A DNA stretch of 64,000 bases from NCBI RefSeq assembly GCF_947179515.1, contig NC_067488.1:36609842-36673841 (forward strand), written 5' to 3'. Under the pieces are notes generated by a model. That model was not told the origin of the DNA, ran no database searches, and saw only the letters and a program-made list of their open reading frames with translations. The translations under genes were made by a program, and so were the position numbers. The first letter of the stretch is position 1; the number at the start of each line of letters is the position of its first letter. This document shows, piece after piece, positions 45,985 to 58,690 of the stretch. The stretch is from Apodemus sylvaticus. Taxonomy: Eukaryota > Chordata > Mammalia > Rodentia > Muridae.

Positions 45985-46600
45985 TCTTTTTTTTTAATTG
46001 GATATGTTACTTATTTACATTTCAAATGTTGTCCCCTTCCCTGATTCCCCCCACCCCAGAAATTCCATCCCATCCCCCCTCCTCCTGCTTCTATAAGAGT
46101 ATGCCCCCACCCACCCACTCTCATCTCCCTGTGCTCGCATTCCCCTACATCAAGGCATTGGAGCCTTCACAGGACCGAAGGCCTCTTCTCCCACTGATGC
46201 CCGACAAGACCATCTTCTGCTACATATATGGTTGGAGACATGGGTCCTTCCATATATACTCCTTAGTGGTTTAGACCTTGGGAGCTCTGGTTGGTTGATG
46301 TTGTTCTTCCTATGGGGTTGCAAAGCCCTTCGGCTCCTTCAGTCCCTTCTCCAACTCCTCCATTGGGGACTCCATGCTCATTTCAATGATTGGCTGCCAG
46401 CATCTGCCTCTGTATATGTTAGGCTCTGGCAGAGCCTCTCTTGGTAGACAGGTCTATCAGGCTCCTGGCAGTGTGCACTTCTTGGCAGTCACAATAGTAT
46501 CTATGTTTGGTGACTGTGTGTGGGATGGGTCCCCAGGTGGGGCAGTCTCTGGATGGCCTTTCCTTCAGTCTCTGCTCCACACTTCCTGCTCCAGCTTGGG
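45985..46600 (-). mobile_element. LINE-1 3' UTR
   Basis: Antisense rodent L1 3' UTR: T-rich end at 45985-45996, 'acttatttacatttcaaatg' then 'ttgtccccttccctgattcc', 'cctccattggggactccatg', and 'gatgggtccccaggtggggc'. Similarity stops near 46590. A possible short duplication, GACAGTCT/GGCAGTCT, is weak. Confidence 0.85.
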
Positions 46601-47740
46601 AAAATGGAGTACATGCCATATGCAACCCCAATTTTCAAAGTGGGGGGTAGGCAGTCTAAAATTTTTTCTGTGGAAAATAGAGATAAAAACAATTCCATGC
46701 TTAATTGATTTTATTGTTGCTGTTGTTGCTCCCAAGAGAGAGGATCCCTTGAGGTGAGACGATTTGCTCTGCTTCTCCTTAAGTCTTTTCAGGCCTGGCT
46801 CAACTTGAATCTCTATTAAAGTAGGAAAGGAAGGCTGTCGGTTAAAGCTGAGTGTAGGAAAGGTTAGTTTGCCGGTCAGTCATGGTGCTTGGTGATGGAG
46901 CATGGGCCTGTGCTTCCGATGCGCGCCAAAGCTTAGCCCAGAAAAGCTACTCAGAGCTGCATGAGGACAGAGCTCCCTTAAGGATTTATTTTTGTCTTTC
47001 ATAAACTTTATTTTACTCTGTAACAATAAAAAAAATATCATTCACATGATATGTTCAATCATAGGGGAAATGTTCAATTTAGATTCTATGTTCTCTGGGT
47101 TATTAAAGGCTTGCTTTTATTTCCTGCCTTCTTTGATAAAAGACTATAGCTTTTTTTTTCAGTTTTTTTCCATTTTGTTTGGATATTATTATTTCCTTGG
47201 AGTGTTGAGACTTGTCTTTTGGAAAACTTGATGAAAGAGTTTACTGCTAAGGACTCTGTATATTTAAAACTGTGGTGCTACCTTTTCCTTCTTTCCTGAC
47301 TTGCTGAAATGTTACATGGGCTACATGTAAATGTTACTGAGAAAGGAAGAAGCAGTTTTGTGCATCTGTGTCCATTGTATGAAATGTGCCCTTGATTATC
47401 TAAGGCTTCATAAAGCTGCTTTTAAAAACCTAAAAATTGGAGGCTGGGAAGCAGATTCTCAATAGGGCTCCTGACATTTTCTTTTAAATCATTTATGAAG
47501 ACAGGGAGGGAGAGAGAGAAAAGTATAGGGGAGAGGAAAAACTGTAGGTAGCTTTCTTCAAATCTCTTATGAACTGTCTAATAAAATCTAGCTTCTGTAA
47601 ATCCTATCTCTGTGGTTCATATTGTCTAAGTCTAACCACTCCTCCTTCAGACTAGCTAATATCTCTGCAATCTAACCAGTTAATTAGCTCTCATGTGACT
47701 GTGATTGTAAATCTTGTTCTCAACCTGTGTGAGTATGCAA
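46601..47740. other. Unique non-coding sequence
   Basis: No repeat recognised. 46740-46980 is slightly more GC-rich, with a local gcgcgc-type CpG cluster near 46920; not an island. Confidence 0.5.
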
Positions 47741-47744
47741 GTGT

Positions 47745-47746
47745 GC

Positions 47747-47795
<49 letters not shown>
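47745..47795. repeat. (GT)n microsatellite
   Basis: About 22 uninterrupted GT units, the longest pure GT run in the window. Confidence 0.95.
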
Positions 47796-47796
<1 letters not shown>

Positions 47797-48010
47797 TTTA
47801 AGAGACCAAGGTAGATAATCAAACAAATTTGTACATTTTTATTTTTCCAAACTGTGTAAACATCTGCTCATTTTTATCAAAAGAGCAACTACTTTAACTT
47901 TAATTTCTTTGCTTTTTTTAAAAAATTTGTTTATTCACTTTACATGGATGGATCTGGGTGCTTGTTTTGAAAGTAATCTGTGTACTTGGTGTGGCATTTG
48001 TCTGTTGAAA

Positions 48011-48065
48011 ACTATATATATATATATGCATATATATATGCATATATATGCATATACATGCATAT
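48011..48065. repeat. (TA)n / TATGCA repeat
   Basis: Seven TA units, then four ATATGCAT-type units. Confidence 0.9.
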
Positions 48066-49009
48066 CCTGTAAATGACTAACAGTCATCTTCTGAAAGAAA
48101 TTCTTTTGGTCTATATAATGAACTTAAGACAATATTTTATGCTTTGCTTAAATCAATTGTTTTATGTTTCTACCAGACCATGTTCCATTTCCCTTTGACT
48201 GTGGGTCAGGCTGGATAGCTAACTCTCCTGGGGGTAAAAACATGCAAGAAAACCTCATGACAGCTAGGGCTTGAAATATTCTGTACACAGCCTAAAGCTA
48301 CCTCAGGTACAAGGAAAAGTGTAGAAGTGAACATCCAATGTGAGGCACGTTTGCACTGTACTAGTATGAATCTCATGGGGAGAATTCAAATACCGTGGGC
48401 AGTACACATTGGGCTGTGTAAGTTCTTATGAGCAGTACAAGTCCTGTGAGACAGAGCACTCTCACACAGCAAGTTATATAATGTGAACTCATTATTTAAA
48501 GATAGACAAGAGACAACAGGGTTTACAGTTTAGGATGAACCTCACCAAGATTCAGGAAAGCTTCCCAACGTGATGGAATCTTAACTACATTCTGTCTTCT
48601 TGCACTATTGAACAATAGCTAAGGGAGCCTGGAGATTTCCCCCTCTTCATCAAGCTTTACAGCCTGGAGCATCAGGATTCCTTGGGTGTCTTGTCTGAAG
48701 GATGCCCTGTCTGTAGAGGGGGCTAGAGCCTGAACCAAGCTCTCCCAAAGAGCCCCTCCTTGTTAGGGGATGTTGCACCCTCTAAGCATTCTACAACTAC
48801 CCTGAGAGCAACAAACAAGAAAGGTAGGACTAAATATGATCCTGGAAGCTGCTGTGCTCCATCACAGAATCCACAGAACAAAAGAACAAGCTTGATGCAC
48901 ACTGGAACAAGCATCTGAGGCCCACGACTAAAGGCAACAACTATGTCTTTGCCATTTCTCATCTGTTTAAATAAAACATTTTAAAAAGTCCTTTCAGGGC
49001 TGACCACTT
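48066..49009. other. Unique non-coding sequence
   Basis: No gene or repeat recognised. Confidence 0.5.
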
Positions 49010-49272
49010 GATATTGGATAACTAATGGGTGTGCTCTTCCCTGCAGAAGACACTTTCTCCCACTCTCAGAACTTCTCACCTGTCTTAGTTCATTGTGTAG
49101 ATTTGGGGCCTCTTGGGGTTTCTAAGTCAGCATTCTAATTGTTGTCCTTGTCCAGTTCATATTTAAGTAGTCATGTTGATGATACTTTATGGGTATGGAT
49201 TCTGACACATTCCTAGAAGACACAATCTCACAGCAAACTCCCTCTTCCCCTGGCTCTTACGATCTTGCTACA

Positions 49273-49291
49273 CCCCCCCCCCCCCGCCCCC
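49273..49291. repeat. Poly(C) run
   Basis: 13 C, one G, then more C; inside the L1-like repeat. Confidence 0.9.
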
Positions 49292-49535
49292 TGCTACAAT
49301 GATCCCTGAGCTTTAGGTGTGGAGTTTGTATTATAAATGTATCTCCTAGGCCTCCACAATTCTGTATTTTTGATTGGATGTCGTGGACATTTATAATGCC
49401 CTCTGTCTGTTGTAAAGGATAGTTTCTTTGATTTGAAGTAAAAATACATGTATTTGAGAGTACAAGGACAAATATTTAGAATGTAGACTTCTGAGAACAC
49501 ATATAGATAATATCAGACTAAGCAGGTATTTAGGA

Positions 49536-49539
<4 letters not shown>

Positions 49540-49573
<34 letters not shown>

Positions 49574-49600
49574 ATTTATACATATATACATATATATGCA
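49540..49600. repeat. (AT)n(GT)n microsatellite
   Basis: TATATATATATG, about ten GT units, then TATATACATATATAT. Confidence 0.9.
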
Positions 49601-49735
49601 TATAGCAACAATAGAAATGAGGCCATGGATTTGAAAAAGAGCAAGGGCTGGGCATTAAGGAGGGCTTGAAAAGAAGAAGGAGAAAAGTAATTATATTATA
49701 ATCTCAAAAATTAAAAGAAGCAATAAAAATTACAT

Positions 49736-50554
49736 GTGAGAGAATAGGTCATTGTTATCCATAAGCAGAAAGCAGCTTTCTAGGTCCTACGCTTTGGGGT
49801 GACTTTTAGACAATTTCGGTTTTATCCTCATACACACTTTTCAGTGGTTCTTACTTCTTCTACTAAAGACAATTCAGTAACATCAGGAGCCGAATCTGTC
49901 TTTTTTATGATCATATAAATAACAACCATCCAGGGATGGCCATGGCTGTTGTTCTCTCCAAATATTAAATTAGCTGCTGTGAAAGTAAATTTAAAGGACA
50001 TGCCTTATTGCCTCTATAAAAACTGGGAAGATGGACAGGAGGGTCGGCTCAACCTGGATTTTCAAAGGTAGAGAAGGAGGGCAGAGCTGGTGCATTGGGG
50101 ACATTCATATGAGGTCATGTCCCTGGCTCAGTGTTCTTAGACTGGATTGTTATATTTATATACCAATCTTCAGATCATAGATCTCTATTATTCTCTTACT
50201 GAAAATGTGAACAAAGACTCTGAGTGTTTCTAAAGAGGTGTGAAAACTGCAGGCTCGACATCTTTCATCATTTTCCCCATATTCTGCCACATCTCAGTTA
50301 TTTGGAGTCATAGTTCAGTTGATTGCAAGGTCAGCTGTTTTGAAAGCAATCAATATCTAGAATGATCTAGAGTCTTTGCCCTTAAATCAGAAATGTCCAT
50401 GACTCCTCCATAACACAAGATAGAAATCTCAATGCTTTGATGCTTTAGTCTGTGCATTCATGAATACTCATTTGTCCATTTAATGGTAGTTTGTGGTACC
50501 AAATATAGTTTCAGGTAGAACATATATCTACTCAATGATTTCAGGGCTCAACAT
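49736..50554. other. Unique non-coding sequence
   Basis: No gene or repeat recognised. Confidence 0.5.
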
Positions 50555-51420
50555 TTGGTATTGGAGAACCAATTGGTGGAAGGAATCTTCTCTGAGGAAA
50601 AGTAATTCTTTTGCTCTCAGCACTCCTTAGTTGCCTATAGTTTATTGTCTAGGGATGGGATCCAGTGATATTTCCTACTTCTGCATTAGCATGTCTATTG
50701 GTATCAATATAACCCACGAAGTCCCAACCAGCATGCACCAATAGAAATACTAAGAACTCATTGAGTTTGAGATTGAGCATCATTTAACACTGCTTCTGTA
50801 TTGATGTCCTACTATGATGTAGGTGTTCTCACCCAGCATGGGCAGCCCAAATAGTATAACATGATAGACAGATGAGGATAGCAATGCTGGAAAAGGTAAC
50901 CTGATATCGAGGACCACACAGCAAATTTCAGGAGGCAGGCCTCTAGTTTCTCATTCAGGATTCATCCCATAATGCCTAATCCTTGCCAAAATTACATTTT
51001 GCTTTCAACATAGCTTACACTGTCTCAAAGATCTGTTTTTGACAAATAACTATTCTCGACTCAGACTGGAAACATTCTATTTCAACTGCATCTTGGAGAC
51101 TGCAGAGAACATTTCAAAACTCACTAAGTTTTTCTTAGCATTTCTATTGATGCCATCCTTGTTTATATCTTGTTTAGGTATCTACATACACAAACACATA
51201 TACATACACATATACATATACACACACAAATATATACATATATATGTAACTACATGAAATGAAAAGGCTATATTTATATTAACAATTAAAGAAAAAAGAT
51301 ATCAAGAATCTGAGAAAGCAAGGAAAGATATATGATCAGGATTGGAAAGAGTAAGGGAGTTAAGAGAAGGTGCATGATGTAATTATATTTTAATAAATAA
51401 ATTTTAATTTTTTTAATTCA
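50555..51420 (+). mobile_element. Rodent L1-like 3' end (tentative, patchy)
   Basis: 50555-50720 aligns with 49010-49120 (ttggagaaccaattggtgga, ctctcagcactccttagttg), and 51170-51420 has the same CA/TA tract and 'gatgtaattatattttaata' terminus as 49540-49735. The middle is diverged or replaced. Confidence 0.45.
51184..51248. repeat. (CA)n/(TACA)n microsatellite
   Basis: Imperfect ACATAC/ATACAC units ending in TATATATG. Confidence 0.9.
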
Positions 51421-52429
51421 TCACTTGCTGATACTCTGATCTTGGAGTCTGTAGTAGCACTGAAATGTGAATCAGGATGTGCTTTTGAAACAGGACTCCA
51501 GGTATCACTTATATGAATGAGCCCCTAGTGGGTTATCTGATTGGGTGATAAAGATGCTTTATATTAAAAGTCAACCAACATCAAGGTCCCTGGGATCATA
51601 AGACAAAACAGAAACAGCGATATAATTCTTGTTCAACCCAGAGGCCTGCTGAACTTCCTGCCCCATTCCCCTCATATAGAGAAGATGCAACAACCATATT
51701 GAAAAGTAAGGCCTAAGGGATTAGTGGCTTCCCTTATGTAGGTTCTCAGAGAATTTTGTTCTTATCAGTACTATAACTTCTGAGGGCCCTAGGAGTAATG
51801 CTGCCTACTTGTCTTTGAATTTGGAACCTAAAAGAGAGACCCCAGTATGAAGTGAGTCCTAAAATAATATTTGTGGAAGTTAGAGGGAAAGAAGACAAAT
51901 GAAGAATTCATGTGGGACATTTTGAGCTCTGATGATACGTTACTGCAATAAAATTTGTTATCTATATGCACCAGGTGATTGACTCCCATGATCCATTACA
52001 TTGCTTTGACAACAAACTCTGTAGGTTATTGACCAATTTTTTTGTTAATAATATAGTGAGATGTTCAGACTATACTACAAAAAGAAGTCTCCCTAGAAAC
52101 AAAGTGGAGTCAGATTCAAACCCAGGTCTCCAAAGTGGAAGAGCTATTTTCTGTTTATTAAACTAGCTTATAGAGTTCCACAAAAAAATATTCTAGTCAT
52201 ATGGAATCTGAAATTTCTTTCCAAACAGTATTTCTGGCACTGGTTGCTTCTGTGACATTCTTTCTGAAAATGTCATATAGAAGACAAAGTTGGAGTTTTA
52301 AATAGCACACCCAAGACAGGCCTTGCCTCATGGTTTGTTAATGTATACACAAATGTCCAACTGGACTGATTACATCCTTATATCTCCTGAAGGATTAAAA
52401 GATGAACTGACTTGTGATTTGAATGATAA
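51421..52429. other. Unique non-coding sequence
   Basis: No gene or repeat recognised. Confidence 0.5.
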
Positions 52430-52765
52430 TGGCTTCCACAGTCGCATATAGTTGAATGCTTAGTCCCATGTAAGTGGAACTATTTAGGAAGGATTAGGAG
52501 GTGTGGTTGTATTGGAGTAGGTGTATCACTAGAGGTGGGTTTTGAGGTTTGACAAGTTCAAGCTAAGGATTCCCCTCCTTGCCTCCATGCCCCAGATGTA
52601 AAGTTCCTAGCTACTATTCTATTGCCATGCCAGTCTGTTTTCCGCCATGATTGTTATGAACTAAACCCCTAAAACTGTAAGCAAGCTCCAATTAAATACT
52701 TTCCTTTATAAGAGTTGCCTTGGTCACAGTGTTTCTTTACAGCAACAGGATACTGATTAACTTAC
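52430..52765 (+). mobile_element. MaLR (ORR1-like) solo LTR
   Basis: Well-preserved order: 'ggattaggaggtgtggttgt' then 'attggagtaggtgtatcact', 'gttatgaactaaacccctaa', 'actgtaagcaagctccaatt', 'ataagagttgccttggtcac', and a terminal 'acagcaacaggatactgatt'. No internal retroviral region. Confidence 0.78.
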
Positions 52766-55700
52766 CATTCTTTGGCCCCATCAGGCTTCTAAAAATATCC
52801 TTCATGGTACTCAGTGCTGTAGAAAAGCTAACAAACAGACTTCAGGGAAAAGCTGTAGACCAAGAAATTTTCCTAGGGGGATTCTTTTAATATCTGGAGC
52901 ATCACATGTTCCCTGCTCAGTAGGAGAGTTCCTCCAGAACTTAGATCAGTGAAGCGCCATGCTGTTTCTTTTGAAACTAGCCCTCCGGAATCAATCACAT
53001 TTGATATTCTGATTGTTAAGAGTTTCTCCCTTGATCATATAATATAAACTTGGTAAAGCAAAAGTATTATTTCTTTACTTCATATTTTTTGGCTAAATTG
53101 ATACTTGTAAAAGTTTTCATCAAATCTTATTCTGATATATTAACTCTTGGAGCTAAACTCACACAACTCAACATATTTGTGCTACTGAAAGCCCTAAATC
53201 ACATACATTTAGTTATACACGGTCATACACTCATGCATGCATATACACATGTACATGCAAACGCTGAACCTAATCCACAAACCGAAGAGCTAACAAGAAT
53301 GAAGCCAGCTAGAAAAAAAAAAGTCTGAAAGACTTCAGTTGTATGGAGAATAAATGGCCTTTGAGTAGGGTCAAGTTCCATGTGGCCTCAGGGATATAAC
53401 TACAACCCCTGTCAAGAACTTTGGTCCTGCTCTGTGCCATTAGACAAGTGTTACCTTGTACCTTGTGCTTCCAAATTCATGCCATGTCTAACTTAGATTT
53501 CATCAACAAGACTCTTCCTCAGATTGTTCTGAGCTTCATACAGTGATACAGACTGAAAGAACATTGCCATAGAACTACTAGAGTGCCCACAGCTTTATAA
53601 ACCTATGCTGTTAATGAGCTATCATTAGAAAATACCTTAGGTAAAACTCTGAAAGTTTTCCTGTTTCATAATTCATGATGGTTCAGTTCATGGTTACATG
53701 GCCTTATTCCTTTAGGGTCTATGTGGAGGCATGACAGAACACATGGTGGAAACTGTACTTATCTGAAAATGAAATAAGAGACAGGTAGGAAGAGGTGCCC
53801 ACTATCCACTTTCATGCATACTTTCATTGAGCTAAGGAAGATCTCCTACCTCTTAAAGTTTGTACTATCTCCCAATATAATCAAACTGGGGACTAGGTCT
53901 TTAAAAGACGTTCTAGGATCAAATTTTGGCATCAACTATCCAAATAAGAGATACAAAGAGCATGGCAAGTTCCAAAACATTAGCCACATTTATAAACACT
54001 AATCTCTTTCTTTAACAACCCAGTATCCACTTGTCCATTGTGTAAATTCAGGATTTGGAAAGACCCTATCATAAGACACACAATTTTTGTTAATAAAATA
54101 TTTTGCTGTGAGATTTTGGAAATACAGTTGCATCTCAATTGTCTGAGCACACTATTATATGAGCAGTCCAAATTGTATAACAGATCCATCCCTCCTCTCA
54201 AAGCCTGAGCTTTTCTAAGTAATTGTCATTGTTATTTCAACTTTAGATGCTCAATAGATAGATCCCTTATCTTCTAGAAGCATTCTCATGGTCTGTTATA
54301 CACCCTTAAAAATATACATTATAGCAGTTTTTACAGTAATTGTATGCTCATTTTTCCAAGACTTCTCTTCCATTGACATTTTTCTAGAACTTCCATCCCT
54401 CTTTCAGCCTCTTTAGTAATAGAATAGCCTAGATTTCTAGCCCCACAACTTGGCTATCTCCTGAGAATTCTGACCTCCCCTCCTATAAGTCACCTTCCTA
54501 GCAAGGGAACCTATAACTCCTCTTGATTAGGGTGTCTCTTTCATTTCCCACTTTCTAGATATACCTGCAGACTGAGCCTAGCCTAGATCTAAAGTGATCA
54601 CACATTGACTTTATTTTCTGGGTTAGACTGAGTGTATATGAACAGGCCTCCTTGCTCTGACATTGTCCTAATACTTCTGCCATTAGCAGATCATAGCTGT
54701 CATGCGGCCCTGCTTATAATAACAGCAAACACCAAAAGCCTTCCTTTACTCGTTCAACCCTTGCCATCTTAAACATATATGCATCTGCCTGGAGGCTCTA
54801 CTAAGCCTATACAACTGCCGTCACCCCACAGGAAAGACAATATGGGAGTGCAACGGAGGAAGACAATGCTTTGGGAAACTTGGGTCATGATGGATCTAAA
54901 TAAGCCCTTTACAGCACCCTGACTTCTTCACTTTTGAATAGGACATCTATAGCATTTCTCAGGTTCCAGTTGGACTAACCCCTAGTTATGTCTGATAGGA
55001 ACCTATTTGAGAATTCATCTTCTCTTGGCTTCTTTCCCTTCTACTTCTCATAGTCCCTCTTTCCCTCAGAACCTTCCTGAGTTCACTCCCAAATAAATAA
55101 TTCGTAATCAAAATATAGCCTCAGGATCTATTATCTGAGGGAAACAGACAAGGCTCACCACTGCACATTATATTCCCTACTCCATAAATTGGAGCTGCTC
55201 ATATCTAGGTTATCCTGAGACACAAAAGGCCATACTCATTTGCTAACTTGGCCTTATAATAAATTGTATACTAACCTGGAAAAAGAATTCCTTTGAAAAA
55301 CTCAGCCTTGCATGAGCAGTGTTAGAGTTCACATTGGCTCAGTCCTGCACAGTCCCAAGATCCTTAACATGGGTCAGTTGGTCTCTATTACTGGGGTCCC
55401 CTTAGTAACTATCTTATATACCTGCTCACTGGACCAAGTTGACACTCTATTCTATTAACCATTTCATGCCCTAGAGGGACAGAGATTACTCCATATAGCA
55501 GGCAACTGCAATGAAACCAACATCCAACTCATTTTCACAGAGCACCAGTTGACTGGGCTTGCAGACATGGAAAAATACACTACTTTCAGGACATGGTGCT
55601 CGTGAATAGCCTACAAATAGCAAATTGGGTGTGCGACCAAATTATTTGTCATCTACAGTATGATAAATAAGTAGGTAGGAAGAACAAATATATAGATAAT

Positions 55701-55870
55701 CTCAAATCTTATCTCCAGTAAATGGGTACAAACTCATGTTCTGATTCATAATTCAATTAATTTTCTTTTTAAACTCTTTCTTATCTGGAGCATATGCCAC
55801 TAAGACCTCTACCCAGATGTTCCCCCAAACACAGTGGACAAGATAGCTTCTGTTTAGTTTCTTTTTCCTT
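52766..55870. other. Long mostly unique non-coding stretch
   Basis: About 3.1 kb. No gene recognised. Two weak leads: 53660-53770 has text reminiscent of an old LTR (catggttacatggccttatt), and 55070-55145 resembles the end of an old mammalian LTR (aaataaataattcgtaatca, then cctcaggatctattatctga). Neither is good enough to delimit. Confidence 0.45.
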
Positions 55871-55887
55871 CATTCATATGTAAGTTT

Positions 55888-57151
55888 TATTTTATTAGAT
55901 ATATTCTTAATTTACAATTTACATTCCCCTTTCCTGGTCCCCCCCCCAAAAAAAAATGCCCTAATCCATCCCCCCTCTTCCTGATCAACAATCCACCCAC
56001 TCCCACTTCCCTATCCTGGCATTCCCCTATACTGGGGCATCTAGCCTTCTCAGTACCAAGGGCCTCTCCTCTCTTGATGTCCATCAATGCCATCCTCTGC
56101 TGCATATGCATCTGGAACCATGGGTCCCTCCATATGTATTCTTTGGTTGATAGTTTAGTCCCTGGGAACTTTGGGGGTACTGGGTGGTTCATATTATTGT
56201 ATCTCCTATGGTATTGCAAACCCCTTCAGCTCCTTGGATCCTTTCGCCAGGTCCTCCATTGGGGACACTGTGCTCATTCAATGGTTGGCTGAGAGAGTCC
56301 CCCATGCACTGTCAGAGCCTCCCAGGTGACTGTTATATCAGGCTCCTGTGAGCAAGAAGTTGTTGGCATCCACAATAGTGTCTGGGTTTTATAACTGTAT
56401 ATGAGATGGATCCCTAGGTGGGGCAGGATCCCTCAGTCTCTGCCAGGAACTGGTTTTTGAGAAAATCAACAAGATAGATAAACCTTTAGCCAGACTAACC
56501 AGAGAGCACAGAGACAATATCCAAATTAACAAAATCAGAAATGAAAAAGGAGATCTAACAACAGAAACTGAGGAAATTCAAAAAAATCATCAGATCCTAC
56601 TACAAAAGCCTATACTCAACACAACTGGAAAATCTGGAGGAAACAGACAATTTTCTAGACAGATACCAAATACTAAAGTTAAATCAGTATCAAATAAACC
56701 ATCTAAACAGTCCTATAACCCCTAAAGAAATAGATGTGGTCATTGGAAGTCTCCCAACCAATAACAGTGGAGGACCAGATGGTTTTAGTGAAGAATTCTA
56801 TCAGACCTTCAAAGGAGACCTAACACCAATACTCTTCAAACTATTCAGGAGCACTACCCAATTCGTTCTACGAAGTCACAATTACGCTGACACTAAAAAC
56901 ACACAAAGATTCATTTTCCTTACGAATATCAATGCAAAAATACGCAACAATATTCTTGCCAACTGAATCCAAGAACACATCAAAATGATCATTCACCATG
57001 ATCAAGTAGGCTTCATTTCAGGGATGTAGGGATGGTTCAATATATGGAAATCCATCAATGTAATGTACTACATAAACCAACTCAAAGGAAAAAATAACAC
57101 ATGCTCATTTCATTAGATGCTGAAAAAGCATTTGACAAAATTCAGCATCCT
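55888..57151 (-). mobile_element. LINE-1 with 5' inversion
   Basis: 55888-56440 is an antisense L1 3' UTR (ctatactggggcatctagcc, cccttcagctccttggatcc, gtctgggttttataactgta). From about 56447 to 57151 the orientation flips to plus and the sequence is the reverse-transcriptase region of ORF2. Flanks TTCATATGTAAGTTT (55873-55887) and TTCATATGAAAGTTT (57152-57166) match at 14 of 15 positions, so both halves belong to one insertion. This fits twin priming with loss of the sequence between the halves. Confidence 0.82.
56447..57151 (+). pseudogene. L1 ORF2 reverse-transcriptase fragment (inverted)
   Basis: The region reads ORF2p from the endonuclease-RT linker (FEKINKIDKPLARLTREHRD) into the RT fingers (GSLPTNNSGGPDGFSEEFYQ, open at 56736-56966), then the QVGFISGM area and DAEKAFDK near 57117-57138, where it is cut off before the catalytic FADD-type motif. 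It contains several stops and frameshifts and is non-functional. Confidence 0.85.
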
Positions 57152-57166
57152 TTCATATGAAAGTTT

Positions 57167-57664
57167 CTTATAACAACAGAATGTATGGAAATTGCCAGAA
57201 TTACACAGAGTGGCATCTAGACACTATTGCATTTTATCAAAATTAAGACTATTCACCCATTCAACTTCTCAATCTATTTTTGGCTTCTTCCTGTGATCGA
57301 AATAAGACAAATATCTCCTATTTACCAACTTTTTTTTACACTTCTGTCTCTTTAAGAATTTACTATTTCAAGTAACTGTAATACTCTGTCCTCCTTCAGA
57401 TAGAAATAGCACTAAGTATCTCTTCTCATGTCAGCAATATTACTTTTTAATCACTTCTTTCATTTCTTTCAAGGAATGAGTTTATTCTTAGACTTACATA
57501 AAATTGGCATGTTTCTAAATGCTGACAGTAAATTTAATAAATTATTGGGTAAATAAATAAGTAACTAAATCTCTCAGAAGGCTGAGTACACATGATCACT
57601 CTATGTGACCTCTGGATTTGCCTACTGAAGCTTCTAATAGATACATATAGTATAAGATATATTT
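57167..57664. other. Unique non-coding sequence
   Basis: No gene or repeat recognised. Confidence 0.45.
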
Positions 57665-58275
57665 GTTCTGCATTCAGTGTGTGTCAGGATTCTCTAGTGT
57701 CACATAATTATGGAATGAGTATATATTCATATATATGGAATTTATTGGAATGACTTATAGGCTTCCGTACCACTAATCCAACAATATTGAGCTATGAATG
57801 GAAAGTCCAAGAATTCAGTAGTTGCTCCGTTTCACAAGGCTAGATGTTTTGTCTGTTCTTCTGTAGACTGGAATCCTGGAGAAGTAGGCTCCAATACCAG
57901 TGAAGGTATGAATTCACTAACAAGGTAAAAGCAAGCAGGCAGAAAACAGAACCATCATGTTTCTTTTATAGGCTTCAAGCAGAATATGTGGCTCAGTTTA
58001 AAGGTGTCTTCCTGCGTCAAGATCTGGATTAAAGGCATGTGTCTTCCAGCCCAAAGATCTGGGTTAAAAGCATGTTATTTCCTGCCTCCTGATCTGGATG
58101 AAAGGTGTGTGTTTTCCCACCTTAAGATTTGGTTCAAAAGTCTGTGTCTACTACCCTCAAGATCCAGATCAAAGGCATGTAGTCTTCCTGCTTCAAGATC
58201 CAGATCACAGGTTTGCCCTCCATTTCTGGATTCTAATTCATTCCAGATATAGTCAAGTTTACAACCAAGAGTAGC
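57665..58275 (+). mobile_element. Rodent interspersed repeat with internal 35-bp array
   Basis: Recognised as a common murid repeat by 'gtgtgtcaggattctctagt', 'tttattggaatgacttatag', 'gctatgaatggaaagtccaa', 'agaagtaggctccaatacca' and the ending 'ttccagatatagtcaagttt'. Its central part is a tandem array (58000-58206). Family name not assigned. Confidence 0.65.
58000..58206. repeat. 35-bp tandem array, about six units
   Basis: Units start at 58000, 58031, 58066, 58101, 58136 and 58171, the internal ones exactly 35 bp apart. Each runs from AAAGGCATGTGT-like to CAAGATCTGGAT-like sequence and they differ at many positions. The array is a normal part of the host repeat family. Confidence 0.9.
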
Positions 58276-58334
58276 CTTCTCACTCTGCCAATGTGCCTTG
58301 GTGTTTATGGTACTCTTCTTTTCCCACCAATGAT

Positions 58335-58690
58335 TATTCCCTTAGCCTGGAATTTCTTCACCCTCCTCTCAGGCTAACTAATCCCTCTTTAAACCTTTCC
58401 TTGATGATGTGTTATATGTGAGCATGCACCTTATCGTCTCCTCCTCTCCCACCAAACTGTCAGTAGTTCTCCTTTATAAGGATATTTATCTTGCATATAT
58501 ATTATCCACCATGTTTAACAAAAATACAGTTTGGGGGGAAGAAGGAAATTTTGAGTTCTTATATTGATTACTTAACATCAAGACTTTGTCCTGCTCAATT
58601 CAACATATCTGTATTTCCAACACCTGGTGAAATCTCCCGTTACCAGGCAGAATATATGATAAATAATTATTTACTGGATAAAGGATAAGG
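58335..58690 (+). mobile_element. L2 LINE 3' region
   Basis: 'tcccttagcctggaatttct' followed by 'tcaccctcctctcaggctaa' and 'ctttaaacctttccttgatg' matches the L2 3' UTR pattern; 'gataaataattatttactgg' is a decayed terminus. Diverged. Confidence 0.6.

Larger units (their letters stand above)
49010..49735 (+). mobile_element. Rodent L1-like 3' end (tentative)
   Basis: Matches a very common murid repeat with 'gttgtccttgtccagttcat', 'agcaaactccctcttcccct' then 'ggctcttacgatcttgctac', a TATG/TG tract, 'gaggccatggatttgaaaaa' and a terminal 'taattatattataatctcaa'. The same family appears at 50555-51420. I take it as an older LINE-1 3' end, but the family name is uncertain. Confidence 0.5.

Noticed and set aside
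46900..46940. CpG-rich spot as a promoter/CpG island
   Set aside because: Only a few CpGs over tens of bases, well below island length.
58000..58206. CRISPR-like array with ~35-bp periodicity
   Set aside because: There are no distinct spacers; it is a contiguous, diverged tandem minisatellite within a mammalian interspersed repeat.
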